55,839 nt of DNA from assembly GCF_022346885.1 (NCBI RefSeq), contig NZ_JAKRNK010000015.1, positions 1 through 55,839 of the forward strand, given 5' to 3'. This DNA is from Paenibacillus sp. ACRRX. GTDB lineage: Bacteria; Bacillota; Bacilli; Paenibacillales; Paenibacillaceae. The notes under the pieces are model-generated. The model made no database searches, was not told the origin of the DNA, and saw only the letters and a program-made list of their open reading frames with translations. Positions 42,624 to 51,911 of the stretch are shown in pieces; the stretch's first letter is position 1; each line of letters starts with the position of its first letter. A program made the position numbers and the translations under genes.

Positions 42624-42785
42624 AGAGCATATTCCGCCTATCGGGAGCATGAGATGAACTGCCGTGTCAGCCTTGTTCCAAGTCAAGAAGCCGGACGATG
42701 GTCGGAGTAAGTAATACCTATTCATTTATAGAAAGGTAGGGTTGTACTGCATATTAGAAGGCTTATCGCAGGATAAGCTTTGCCA

Positions 42786-42960
42786 TATAAGCGCCAGCAC
42801 TTGTACGCTACGGACGGCAACCAGCGACAAGTGGACGAGGTGGAGGTGTTCGAACCTGTTCGGCGGGGACCTCCCGGTGTGCCACCGGCACCGTAACGAG
42901 ATAGCGGAAATCAATGAGGCAACTTGTTGGACAACGCGCTCGATCTTGGTGATTAAGTAT
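42786..42960 (+). ncRNA. glmS ribozyme (glucosamine-6-phosphate-activated self-cleaving riboswitch)
   Basis: The conserved parts of the class are present in order: AAGCGCC, with the expected cleavage before G 42791; P2 arms CACTTGT and ACAAGTG; GACGAGG; TTCGAA; CGGCGG; and CCTCCCGGTG. High GlcN6P causes cleavage, and the downstream mRNA is then degraded, lowering GlmS. The 3' limit is approximate. A hairpin GCTTATC/GATAAGC lies just upstream. An open frame across this region is coincidental. Confidence 0.9.
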
Positions 42961-43403
42961 GTTCACATATACGCGAAGGAATCATTTATATAGGATTAAT
43001 AATTTACTAAACTAAATGGTCTGCCTTGCATAAACGCGCCTAATATGAATCGAAGCGGACTTCCTGTGGGGAAGGGCCGTTCTGTTTGGTGGTGCTGTCT
43101 ATGCCTTAGTGGTGGAACAGGTGGACGATGTGTAAAGGGCGAATGTGTCAGTCGATGACGCTATATTTAAATATGCCTATATGACAGGTTCCGGTGTCCA
43201 TGTTCGTTTTTGTCAGACTGGAACAGATGAAGGTTGACCTTTGAGCATGACAAGTGCTTTATTTGGTCATGAGTAATAAAGATAACAGCATAAGGATTCC
43301 AGTCTGATGGAGCGCCATTAATCTGGATGGATAAGGACCAACAGACAGGCTAACGATTCGATTGCGCTGCTGAGCGCAGACACATAATCGGAGGCTATTT
43401 ACT
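42961..43403 (+). other. Remaining glmS 5' leader, no gene seen
   Basis: These 443 bases between ribozyme and start codon hold no coding region I can support. CGGAGG at 43389-43394 is the glmS ribosome-binding site. Some short hairpin potential is visible near 43059-43080 (CTTCC/GGAAG), without a T-run. Confidence 0.6.
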
Positions 43404-45239
43404 ATGTGTGGTATTGTCGGATATATTGGAACTCGTAATTCGCAGGAAGTACTGTTGGATGGATTAAGCAAGTTGGAGTACCGTGGTTATGATTCGGCTG
43501 GTATTGCCGTGTTTACCAATGAAGGACTACAGATTCGTAAGGCGCAAGGAAGATTGGCGAATCTCGCGACGCGCTTAGAGGATGAGCCACTTGCAGGTGG
43601 AGTTGGTATTGGTCATACGCGTTGGGCGACACATGGCAAACCATCGGATGAGAACTCACATCCCCATACAGATGCGACAATGAAATTTTCAGTTGTTCAT
43701 AATGGCATTATTGAGAACTATATGGAACTGAAAGAGGAATTGATGGCACAAGGCGTGCCCTTCATATCAGAGACGGATACGGAGGTCATTTCTCACCTGA
43801 TTGCCCGTGAATACGATGGTGATATCGTTAAGGCGGTACAGCGCGCAATTACTCACATTCGTGGGGCATTTGCACTGGGTGTGCTTACCGAGTATGAGCC
43901 GGATCGACTTGTGGCAGTTCGTTGTGCCAGCCCGCTTGTTATTGGGATCGGAGAGGGCGAGAATTTTATTGGTTCGGATATACCGGCCATTTTACAATAT
44001 ACACGCCGCGTGTATATATTAAACGACAATGAGATGGCTGTATTGACTAGGGAAGCTGTCGAATTGATGACGATTGAAGGCAACAGTATTTCTCGGGAAA
44101 TGATTGTTGTCGATTGGGATTCGATGACTGCGGAAAAGAGCGGATATGACCACTTCATGCTGAAGGAAATTCACGAACAGCCGAAGGCATATCGCGACAC
44201 AATGCGTGGTCGTTTGCAGGAAGGTTTGAACGGTGTCAAATTGACGGAGCTGAAGGTGCTGACAAATGAACGCCTGCGGGAAATTCGTAACGTGCATATT
44301 GTCGCTTGCGGAACGGCTTATCACGCGGGCTTGGTCGGACGCACATTGATCGAGCAAGCGATCCGGATTCCAGTAGAGACGGATGTTGCATCCGAGTACC
44401 GTTATCGGAATCCGATCATTACGCCAGAGACGCTAGTTATCGTGGTCAGCCAGTCTGGCGAGACAGCAGATACGCTTGCTGCACTCCGTGAAGCGAAGCG
44501 CTGCGGTGCTGCGGTGCTTGCGATCACGAACGTAGTTGGCAGCTCTGTCGCGCGTGAAGCAGATGACACCATTGTGACGTGGGCAGGACCGGAGATTGCG
44601 GTTGCGTCTACGAAAGCATATACGTCACAATTGATTGCGTTTATGCTGTTGAGCTTGTATTGGGCAGAGGCGACAGGGCGCATAGAAACTGCTGAACTGC
44701 GCCATCAGCTTGCTGCGATTGAAGCACTGCCTGAACAGGTAGAAAGTATCCTTGCTCAAGCTGATGAGCTGAAGCGGGTCGCGGAAGAAATGGCCACACA
44801 CGATAATATGTTCTTTATCGGTCGCGGCGTTGATTATGCGGTAGCCATGGAAGGCTCATTGAAGCTGAAGGAGATATCCTATATACACTCTGAGGCTTAC
44901 GCTGCTGGTGAGTTAAAGCATGGTACACTTGCGTTGATTGAAGAGGGGATTCCGGTGATCGCGTTGGTCACTCAATCTTCGTTGGTGGAGAAGATGATTA
45001 GCAACATCAAGGAAGTGAAAGCAAGGGGCGGTGTTGTATACGCCGTAACCGACAAAGCTCACGCTGAGCTTGTGTCGAAAGCGGTAGATGGCACGTTTGT
45101 GCTGCCGACAACACTTTCACATTTAAGCCCGGCATTGTCGGTTATTCCGTTGCAACTGATCTCATATTATGCATCGCTAGCTCGCGGCAACGACGTAGAT
45201 AAGCCGCGGAACTTGGCGAAAAGTGTGACGGTTGAGTAG
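43404..45239 (+). CDS. glmS: Glutamine-fructose-6-phosphate aminotransferase (GlcN6P synthase)
   Basis: GlmS makes glucosamine-6-phosphate from fructose-6-phosphate and glutamine, the first step to UDP-GlcNAc. The N-terminal glutaminase begins MCGIVGYIG with nucleophile Cys2, followed by HTRWATHG and HNGIIENY. Two SIS isomerase domains follow (about 285-425 and 455-600: CGTAYHAGLVG, SQSGETADT, GRGVDYAVAMEGSLKLKE). The C-terminus, NLAKSVTVE, is the conserved stretch whose DNA is recognised by TnsD-type proteins. The coding sequence is intact, so the adjacent transposon has not damaged it. The start is ATG 43404 after CGGAGG. No native terminator remains before the transposon end 11 bases downstream. 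Confidence 0.98.
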   Translation: MCGIVGYIGTRNSQEVLLDGLSKLEYRGYDSAGIAVFTNEGLQIRKAQGRLANLATRLEDEPLAGGVGIGHTRWATHGKPSDENSHPHTDATMKFSVVHNGIIENYMELKEELMAQGVPFISETDTEVISHLIAREYDGDIVKAVQRAITHIRGAFALGVLTEYEPDRLVAVRCASPLVIGIGEGENFIGSDIPAILQYTRRVYILNDNEMAVLTREAVELMTIEGNSISREMIVVDWDSMTAEKSGYDHFMLKEIHEQPKAYRDTMRGRLQEGLNGVKLTELKVLTNERLREIRNVHIVACGTAYHAGLVGRTLIEQAIRIPVETDVASEYRYRNPIITPETLVIVVSQSGETADTLAALREAKRCGAAVLAITNVVGSSVAREADDTIVTWAGPEIAVASTKAYTSQLIAFMLLSLYWAEATGRIETAELRHQLAAIEALPEQVESILAQADELKRVAEEMATHDNMFFIGRGVDYAVAMEGSLKLKEISYIHSEAYAAGELKHGTLALIEEGIPVIALVTQSSLVEKMISNIKEVKARGGVVYAVTDKAHAELVSKAVDGTFVLPTTLSHLSPALSVIPLQLISYYASLARGNDVDKPRNLAKSVTVE

Positions 45240-45260
45240 GTTAAGGGGCTTGTAATAGAA

Positions 45261-45350
45261 TTGTTGTAGCTTTAAAATAATGTTTGATAATTTATATTAA
45301 GTATTGATAATTTAGAACAAAGTTTGATTATTTATAATAATGTTTGATAA
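45261..45350 (+). repeat. Phased 20-bp direct repeats at the transposon end (likely TnsB-binding sites)
   Basis: TGTTTGATAA at 45281, GTATTGATAA at 45301, AGTTTGATTA at 45321 and TGTTTGATAA at 45341 start exactly 20 bp apart, the first three followed by TTTA-type spacers. A weaker fifth copy starts at 45261. A packed array of sites is like the right end of Tn7, which is the end next to glmS and tnsA there too. Confidence 0.82.
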
Positions 45351-45351
45351 T

Positions 45352-45393
45352 AATAGCTCTTGAGGATATATTATCCTTGAGGGCTATTTTTTT
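45352..45393 (+). terminator. Terminator inside the transposon end
   Basis: AATAGC...AGGATA (45352-45368) pairs imperfectly with TATCCT...GCTATT (45372-45388), followed by seven T. It can end glmS read-through before the tns genes. Confidence 0.8.
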
Positions 45394-45417
45394 ATTTTGT
45401 TTTGTGGGGTGATTACA

Positions 45418-46254
45418 ATGGCTAAGCGAAAAAGAACAGAGTCGATTGAAAAGAAAATTAAGGATGGTCGGGGTCAAGGTCAGGGAATCGATTATAAACC
45501 ATGGCTAAAGATTCAAGATGTATCATCACTTGGTCGTTCTACACGCTTGAAAGGTATCAAAGTCCCACGGCAATATGAGTTTCTTTCAGATTTAGAAAGG
45601 AACTATTTTTATATATTAGAGTTTTCTGATTATGTTGTCGATATTCGAGAACAGTACCCGTTGAATGGTGAGGATACATTATTAATTGCAGAGGAACTTA
45701 GCCTTGACCATCCTAAACACCCTAAGACACAGGAACCAATAATTATGACGACTGACTTTATTGTGACCACAGAAAGAAATGATCAAATACTTCATACTGC
45801 AAGAACCTTAAAGTATAAGAATGACTTAGCTGATAAGCGTGTTTTAGAGAAGTTTGAGATTGAGCGACGGTATTGGGAACGTCAAGGTATTGACTGGGGA
45901 ATCGTTACGGAAGAGGAAATTCCTAAGAATTTAGCTCAAAATATCGCATTGATTCATCGTTACTATGAATTAAAAGACATAGAAGGGTTTCAAGAATTTG
46001 AGGAAATTGAAATCATAGATATGAGCATTCATATGATCAACCTTTTACTTAGAGAGACACTATCACTAAAGGAAGTATTTAACCAAGTTGAAGAAGACTT
46101 TGGATTAAGGATCGGAATGGCATTCTCATTGTACAAGCATCTATTAGTTCGAAAATGTATTCAGGTAGATTTAAAAGAAGCTATTGATATCAGAAAGATT
46201 GTTTCTATTCTTGCTGTTGTTCGAGATTACTCAAGTAAGGAGGACGCGATGTGA
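45418..46254 (+). CDS. tnsA: TnsA, endonuclease subunit of the Tn7-like transposase
   Basis: TnsA cuts the 5' ends of the transposon so that, with TnsB, it leaves by cut-and-paste rather than forming a cointegrate. The restriction-enzyme-like catalytic set is visible as E60 (SDLERNYFYILEF), D113 (MTTDFIVTT) and K132-Y-K134, almost the same numbering as E63, D114 and K132 in Tn7 TnsA. Length is 278 against 273 in Tn7. A basic N-terminus (AKRKRTESIEKK) precedes the nuclease domain, and the C-terminal half fits the TnsA helical domain. GGGGTGAT sets ATG 45418. The stop is overlapped by the tnsB GTG (GTGA). Confidence 0.94.
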   Translation: MAKRKRTESIEKKIKDGRGQGQGIDYKPWLKIQDVSSLGRSTRLKGIKVPRQYEFLSDLERNYFYILEFSDYVVDIREQYPLNGEDTLLIAEELSLDHPKHPKTQEPIIMTTDFIVTTERNDQILHTARTLKYKNDLADKRVLEKFEIERRYWERQGIDWGIVTEEEIPKNLAQNIALIHRYYELKDIEGFQEFEEIEIIDMSIHMINLLLRETLSLKEVFNQVEEDFGLRIGMAFSLYKHLLVRKCIQVDLKEAIDIRKIVSILAVVRDYSSKEDAM

Positions 46255-48419
46255 TTTATTTCAATCATGTATACCAGTACATAAATATTGAGAAAAATAA
46301 TCGATTTCGTATTGTGGAGCTTAATTCACCGTATGCATATATTGTAGATCTGGACAGTGATACTTCTATGCCAAAACAAGTTGAGATATCTGTTCTAGAT
46401 ACTGAAATTATGGCTGAAACTTTGCTGCCTATTCCAGATCCTTATGCAAGGAACTATGATGACCGAAATTTATCCTCCACTATCGTTATGAAGCGTGATT
46501 CAGAATGGGATATTGTTAGTTATGGCTGGAATACTTATAGATCTGAGTTGTTAACAAAGCAGAAAAGAGAAGCAATAATCGAACAATTAGCTGTTCAACA
46601 TAACACAAATAAGTTAAAGATCAAGCGTATCTTTACACGTTTTTGGCAAAGAGGTCTAGTGAAAAATGCTTTGTTACCAGATTATATTTACTCTGGCGGT
46701 AAAGGAAAAACAAGGGTTCTGACTGATGTTAAAGTTGGCAGGCCAAGGAAATACGGATCTCAAGATGGTAATCAAGGTATCAATATTACTGAAGAGGTTA
46801 AACTTCAGTTTTTCCATGTTATAAAGAAATATTACAGACAAAAGGAAAAACAATCTTTAGCAGACACTTATGACCTTCTTTTGAGAGATTTTTATTCTGA
46901 TGTTTATTACGAGAATGGTGTTAAAAAATTCAAGGTATGGGATAGAACAAGAATACCTACATACCATCAGTTTTATTATTGGTATAACAAAAATAAGGAC
47001 GATAAAGCAGATATTTTATTTCGAGAAAGTACAAAATACTTTGAATCAAATAAAAGACCTTTACTGAGTAACTCCTTAAGTGAAGTTGATGGCCCTGGAG
47101 CTCGTTATCAGGTTGATGCGACAATTGCTGATATCTATTTGGTTAGTTCGTTTGATCGTTCATTAATCATTGGTCGACCAGTGGTTTACGGTGTCATTGA
47201 TGTATACTCACGAATGGTAACAGGAATTTATGTAGGACTAGAGGGTCCTTCATGGGTTGGAGCGATGATGGCACTGGATAATATGATAACAGATAAAGTT
47301 GAGTATTGTTCAAAGTATGAGATTCCTATTAACGAAACACAATGGCCAGCAAAACACTTACCAGATATTATACTAGCTGATCGAGGTGAGTTTGAGGGCT
47401 ACGCAGTTGAAGGGTTGATAAATAATTTAAGAATTAAAATTGAAAATACTTCTGCTTATCGAGGTGACCTTAAAGGAATCATTGAACGTCATTTTCGCAC
47501 AATGAATGGGAGAATTAAACGAACTTCTCCTGGCGCTATCCAGAAAGAGTTTAGACAAAGAGGCGATCGAGATTATCGTTTAGATGCTACGCTTAATTTA
47601 AAGGAATTCACTAAGATAGTGATTCACATAGTGTTGGAGCATAATCAAACTATCATTGAGAAATATCCACTTGAAAAAGGGATGATTACAAGTGGATTGA
47701 CCGCAACTCCTATTCACTTATGGAACTGGGGAAAAGAAAACAAAAAAGGTCGATTACAAATAGTTACCGATCCAAACGTGTATCGACTTAATCTACTGCC
47801 TAAGGGAAATGCTCGTATTACACGAGCAGGCATTAAGTTCAAAGGTTTATCCTATAGTTCTGACAAGGCTATTCAGGAGCAGTGGTACTTAAAAGTAAAA
47901 AATAAAAGTATAGAAATTGCTTACGATCCTAGAGATGTATCTCAAATATATATTCTTCATCAGAATGGTCGAACATATGATATGTGCTATTTACTGGCGA
48001 AAAATGAGGAGTATAAAGGAGATGCATTAGAAGAAGTAGAGTTCTATCGAGAGTTGCTTCAGGAGGCAAAGTTAGCAGATCAAGCGAAGCAGAGTGAAGT
48101 GACAATTAATACGGACATTGCAATTTCCACTATAATCAGACAAGCAGAATCAGAAAAAAAGCAGGATGATAATGGATTATTGAGCAAGGCTTCTAAGCTA
48201 AAAGGTATTAGAGTTAACCGTAAAGTCGAAAAGGAACTTCAAAGATCCCGCGAAAAGTTCGATTTGCTACCAAAAAATTCAATAAGAGAAAAGCCTGCTG
48301 AAGTTATTAAATTAAGCAAACGAGTACAAGCGGACGAACAATCGGTACCTAGTTCTAATAATGCACGTTTAATGGAAAAACTAAAGAAAAAGCGAGATGA
48401 ACAATTTGGAAAACGATAA
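46251..48419 (+). CDS. tnsB: TnsB, DDE transposase of the Tn7-like element
   Basis: TnsB binds the end repeats and catalyses 3'-end cleavage and strand transfer. The integrase-type core holds D289 (YQVDATIADIYL), D377 (ILADRGEF) and E412 (GIIERHFRTMN); the last two are 35 residues apart. An N-terminal helix-turn-helix region lies at about 100-150 and a beta-barrel Mu-C-like domain at about 500-600. The charged C-terminal tail (LMEKLKKKRDEQFGKR) is suited to contact with TnsC. The start is GTG 46251 after AAGGAGGA, overlapping the tnsA stop by four bases, so the two subunits are translationally coupled. Length is 722 compared with 702 in Tn7. Confidence 0.95.
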   Translation: MIYFNHVYQYINIEKNNRFRIVELNSPYAYIVDLDSDTSMPKQVEISVLDTEIMAETLLPIPDPYARNYDDRNLSSTIVMKRDSEWDIVSYGWNTYRSELLTKQKREAIIEQLAVQHNTNKLKIKRIFTRFWQRGLVKNALLPDYIYSGGKGKTRVLTDVKVGRPRKYGSQDGNQGINITEEVKLQFFHVIKKYYRQKEKQSLADTYDLLLRDFYSDVYYENGVKKFKVWDRTRIPTYHQFYYWYNKNKDDKADILFRESTKYFESNKRPLLSNSLSEVDGPGARYQVDATIADIYLVSSFDRSLIIGRPVVYGVIDVYSRMVTGIYVGLEGPSWVGAMMALDNMITDKVEYCSKYEIPINETQWPAKHLPDIILADRGEFEGYAVEGLINNLRIKIENTSAYRGDLKGIIERHFRTMNGRIKRTSPGAIQKEFRQRGDRDYRLDATLNLKEFTKIVIHIVLEHNQTIIEKYPLEKGMITSGLTATPIHLWNWGKENKKGRLQIVTDPNVYRLNLLPKGNARITRAGIKFKGLSYSSDKAIQEQWYLKVKNKSIEIAYDPRDVSQIYILHQNGRTYDMCYLLAKNEEYKGDALEEVEFYRELLQEAKLADQAKQSEVTINTDIAISTIIRQAESEKKQDDNGLLSKASKLKGIRVNRKVEKELQRSREKFDLLPKNSIREKPAEVIKLSKRVQADEQSVPSSNNARLMEKLKKKRDEQFGKR

Positions 48420-50088
48420 CTATCTTTATCAAATTGTAGCGGAACGTGCTGTGTACAAGGAGCAAGAATTAGAGGACTATACAAATAATCCATTTATCGA
48501 GGCACTGCCACCTATATTTAGTGAAGATGAAGTGTTAGAGCACTTTATGTATACTCCGATTATTTCTGATTCTGATCGATTATCACCAGAAAACCTTCGC
48601 TATCATGTACTAAAGCGAGTAAAGAGTTTTATTCAGCCATTGCCTATTCACTTTTTAGTCGAACGGAGATTGTCCACGTTAATACGTAGAGGATACTTGG
48701 CTAGAAATCCTTTAAACATTAATTTTCTCGAACGATTAAGAGTTCTTGCAGAGATGCGTGATGAGAAAGATCAAGGACATTTGTATATGAAAGATCGATT
48801 AACTTACATAGGCTCAACAGCAGATAGTTTATCGATTATTGGAATATCTGGAATAGGTAAAACAACGGCAATAGAACGATTATTACAGATGTACCCACAG
48901 GTTATAAAGCATGAATTTTATCGTGATATACCTCTGAATCGAACACAGATTGTTTGGCTGAAAATCGATTGTCCTTATGATGGGAACCTATCAACTTTAT
49001 GCAAAAGCTTTTTTGAAGAGATTGATCGTATCTTAGGTACTAGATATCTAGATAAGTTTGGGTATTTGACGAGAGTTACATCCTCGATGCTATTGCACAT
49101 GACGTCTTTAGCGAGTTTGTATGGCATTGGAGTACTTGTTATTGATGAAATTCAACACCTATTGAATTCTAAGAATGATCAAGAAGAGATGTTAAACTTT
49201 TTTGTTACACTGTCTAATACTGTCGGAATCCCAACGGTACTAATAGGTACTTCTAAAGCACAACAATTATTTAAGGGGAATTTTAGACAAGCTCGTCGCG
49301 CAGGAAGTGATGGGTCTATTGTTTGGGATCGAATGAGTGAAGAAAGTGCAGAATGGGAGTTTTTCATTGAGACACTTTGGGAGCTTCAATGTTTGAAGTC
49401 GCGTACGGAGTTGACAGATGAAATTAAGAAAACATTTTACTACGAATGCCAAGGGATTACTGCTATAGCTGTTAACTTGTTCATTCTTACTCAGGAAAGA
49501 GTGTTGTTTGACGAAAATAATCCGAATGAAGTGATCACTCCGTTGGACATACGTACTACAGCGAAAGTTGATATGAAAATTATTCAGCCGATGATCAAGG
49601 CAATTCGTACAAATAACGTTAGAGATATGATTCGATATGAAGACATAATGGTTAATTTGGATGATCTTATGCTCCAGCATAAACAAGGAATTGAATATGA
49701 AGGAAAAGTAAGAAACGCTCTTAAAGAGAGAATTAACACTGTTGAATATAAACAGAAGGATATTAGTGAACGCATTGCTGTTGAGTTAGCTGCAGCAGGC
49801 TTGTTTTCATCGCTTAAGTCAAATGAAATTCAAATCATTGTTAAGAAAATAGTTGAACGTAACCCGATTGATACGAACTACGATCTTCTTAAGATGGAAT
49901 GCTTAGAAGAGCTATCAAAGTGTTATAAAGAAATGCAACACAAAGTAAAAGTGAAAGTACCTATTCTCCCCTTACTCAATATATATGAACAGGCATTGAA
50001 AAAGAAGGAGCACCCATATGAAGTACTTAAGGCAAAGTATTATATAAAAGATCCATTAGTTGAATTTTTTCATCAAGTAGGAAGTTGA
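48397..50088 (+). CDS. tnsC: TnsC, AAA+ ATPase regulator of Tn7-like transposition
   Basis: TnsC assembles on target DNA with ATP and links the target selector (TnsD or TnsE) to the TnsAB transposase. Walker A is GISGIGKTT (K155, T156) and Walker B is VLVIDEIQHL (D250, E251). A sensor region (PTVLIGTSKAQQLF) follows. Length is 563, near the 555 of Tn7 TnsC. The first 130 residues are the N-terminal extension seen in Tn7 TnsC but not in the short TniB forms, which supports a classical TnsABCD element. ATG 48397 lies inside the end of tnsB (23-nt overlap) with only a weak site, so coupling is likely. Confidence 0.93.
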   Translation: MNNLENDNYLYQIVAERAVYKEQELEDYTNNPFIEALPPIFSEDEVLEHFMYTPIISDSDRLSPENLRYHVLKRVKSFIQPLPIHFLVERRLSTLIRRGYLARNPLNINFLERLRVLAEMRDEKDQGHLYMKDRLTYIGSTADSLSIIGISGIGKTTAIERLLQMYPQVIKHEFYRDIPLNRTQIVWLKIDCPYDGNLSTLCKSFFEEIDRILGTRYLDKFGYLTRVTSSMLLHMTSLASLYGIGVLVIDEIQHLLNSKNDQEEMLNFFVTLSNTVGIPTVLIGTSKAQQLFKGNFRQARRAGSDGSIVWDRMSEESAEWEFFIETLWELQCLKSRTELTDEIKKTFYYECQGITAIAVNLFILTQERVLFDENNPNEVITPLDIRTTAKVDMKIIQPMIKAIRTNNVRDMIRYEDIMVNLDDLMLQHKQGIEYEGKVRNALKERINTVEYKQKDISERIAVELAAAGLFSSLKSNEIQIIVKKIVERNPIDTNYDLLKMECLEELSKCYKEMQHKVKVKVPILPLLNIYEQALKKKEHPYEVLKAKYYIKDPLVEFFHQVGS

Positions 50089-50107
50089 TGTTGAAGATCG
50101 ATTAAAA

Positions 50108-50152
50108 CCTAGCAACTTTAGAAAAAATGGTAATAAATCTAAAGTTGCTAGG
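50108..50152 (+). promoter_or_regulatory. Perfect 15-bp hairpin enclosing the tnsD ribosome-binding site
   Basis: CCTAGCAACTTTAGA (50108-50122) and TCTAAAGTTGCTAGG (50138-50152) are exact reverse complements around a 15-nt loop. The right arm covers the first three bases of the AGGAG ribosome-binding site (50150-50154) used by TTG 50163. In mRNA this stem would limit tnsD translation. No T-run follows, so it is not a terminator; as DNA it could also be a protein-binding palindrome. Confidence 0.8.
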
Positions 50153-50162
50153 AGTGAACAGG

Positions 50163-51911
50163 TTGCTTACGTTCTTTACCAATCCTTATCCCGATGAATT
50201 ATTATACTCAGCAGTAGCTAGATATCATTACTATATTGGAAATCTAGATTTGAAAGATACGTTGGAGGAAGTATTCGGATCAAGAAATGTTATTCCGAGT
50301 GCCGGAATAAGCACTCATTTAGAAGGATTTATAAATCGAATTGGAAATAGTTATACAATTGGAGAGATATTACAGAAGCATACAATATACCCGTACTATG
50401 CACCTTTTTTATCTAGAGAAAAGCAGCAGCTTATTGTATGTGATGTTGCTGGTCAAGGTCAAGGACTGTATACAAGGCTAGGAGTTGTTGCAGGTGGCAT
50501 TTGTAAAAAGGTAGGTTTGTTTTATTGTCCAGCATGTGTGCAAGATGACGTTGCAGTGTATGGAGAAACGTATATCCATCGACAACATCAGCTTGAGGGA
50601 ATTTCCTATTGTGCTAAACATTCATTTGCGTTACGAAAGTACCCTCTTTCATGGTCTACTGGTAGTCGAATTGCGCTCATTCGCTTTAATCACACTGTAA
50701 TGGATTTGAGCATTAACCCAACAGATAATTCTGAACCTGATATTAAGGCCGAACTTGAACTTGCGCGAATGGCAGACCAGCTAATGAAAGTACCAATTGA
50801 TGTGCTGGATCGGGATAAAATACGTACTAAATTTTTGCTTTTATTAAGGGAGCGAAATTTAGTAACAGCATCTATGTCAATCAGACAGAAGAAGTTACAT
50901 CATATGTTTATTTCAAAGATGCCATTAACACTGCTAAAGAAGCTTGAGTCTGAAATTGACATGAATTATGAATACAATTGGCTTCGGATCCTTACAAGAA
51001 AATGTGAGCGTCATGTCCATCCTTTACGACATTTACTCATGTTGTCTTTTCTTAGTCAGGATGTAGAGGGTTTACTGAATATTAGAAGTTTAGAGGGTAT
51101 ATTTGGTCAGGAACCCTGGCCCTGCTTGAATAAGGCAGCAGCTCATTATAGTGATGACGTCATAACGCAGATTCAAATTTCAAGAGATTACAAAACGGGC
51201 GATCCCATCGGTACGTTCTCATGTTCGTGTGGGTTTGTATATTCCCGCAAAGGTCCTGACCATAACGAACAAAATCGATATCGAATTGGACGAGTTAAAA
51301 AATTTGGATCAGTATGGATGGATAAGTTGCAGCAGTTAAGAGCGACCTCCATGAGTATTAGAGCAATTGCGCGAACGTTGGGTGTAGATAGTAAAACTGT
51401 ATTGAAATATGTATCTCAAGAGAAAGTATTTTTCAACAAGGATAAAGAAATTATTAATACAGAACCAGACCGATCCAGCCCGACGGAATCTAATAAGAAG
51501 AATATAATAAACTCACAAAAGACTTATCGAGTCAATTGGAATTTGCGGGATGAAGAGTATTTTGAAAGGATAACAGAGTTGTATAACTATTTGCTTCACC
51601 ATCACCCTTCTATTCGAATATCCAAATCCATTCTAGCAAGGAAACTTGGAAAATCAACAATGCTTAACCTTAAATTAGATAACCTGCCACGGACGAAACA
51701 ATTACTCGCTGAAATTACGGAAAGTGTTCAACAGTTTCAAATTAGAAGATGTAAAAGGATTATTGATCAAATAATCCTTCAGCAGGAACCGGTTCTACTT
51801 TGGAAAGTTCAAAGAATTGGAGGCATAAAAACCCATCATTTTCATCAAATAAAACCACTTCTTGAAAGATATACACACATAAGACAAGGATGGTGCACCG
51901 ATGAGCTATAG
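50163..51911 (+). CDS. tnsD: TnsD/TniQ-family target selector (probable glmS attachment-site binder)
   Basis: TnsD directs insertion to one chromosomal site, here expected to be the end of glmS, where the element sits. The N-terminus (LLTFFTNPYPDELLYSAVARYH) starts the TniQ domain. A zinc site is C122-xx-C125 with C150-xx-H153. A further CSCGF segment (FSCSCGFVYSRKG) lies near 355. A helix-turn-helix at about 390-415 (MSIRAIARTLGVDSKTVLKY) and a long C-terminal region may give sequence-specific binding. AGGAG at 50150-50154 fits TTG 50163 (8-nt spacing) and gives a canonical TniQ start; an in-frame ATG at 50127 lies in the hairpin loop without a site. Length is 582, larger than minimal TniQ and like TnsD. 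The 3' end overlaps tnsE by 11 nt. Confidence 0.9.
   Translation: MLTFFTNPYPDELLYSAVARYHYYIGNLDLKDTLEEVFGSRNVIPSAGISTHLEGFINRIGNSYTIGEILQKHTIYPYYAPFLSREKQQLIVCDVAGQGQGLYTRLGVVAGGICKKVGLFYCPACVQDDVAVYGETYIHRQHQLEGISYCAKHSFALRKYPLSWSTGSRIALIRFNHTVMDLSINPTDNSEPDIKAELELARMADQLMKVPIDVLDRDKIRTKFLLLLRERNLVTASMSIRQKKLHHMFISKMPLTLLKKLESEIDMNYEYNWLRILTRKCERHVHPLRHLLMLSFLSQDVEGLLNIRSLEGIFGQEPWPCLNKAAAHYSDDVITQIQISRDYKTGDPIGTFSCSCGFVYSRKGPDHNEQNRYRIGRVKKFGSVWMDKLQQLRATSMSIRAIARTLGVDSKTVLKYVSQEKVFFNKDKEIINTEPDRSSPTESNKKNIINSQKTYRVNWNLRDEEYFERITELYNYLLHHHPSIRISKSILARKLGKSTMLNLKLDNLPRTKQLLAEITESVQQFQIRRCKRIIDQIILQQEPVLLWKVQRIGGIKTHHFHQIKPLLERYTHIRQGWCTDEL

Noticed and set aside
42742..42993. Open frame of 83 codons on the + strand
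   Set aside because: It lies across the glmS ribozyme, whose conserved bases explain the sequence; no family resemblance is seen in the translation.
45261..45350. Possible CRISPR-like array
   Set aside because: The units are 20 bp with no unique spacers, lie at the transposon end and fit TnsB-binding repeats; no cas genes are present.
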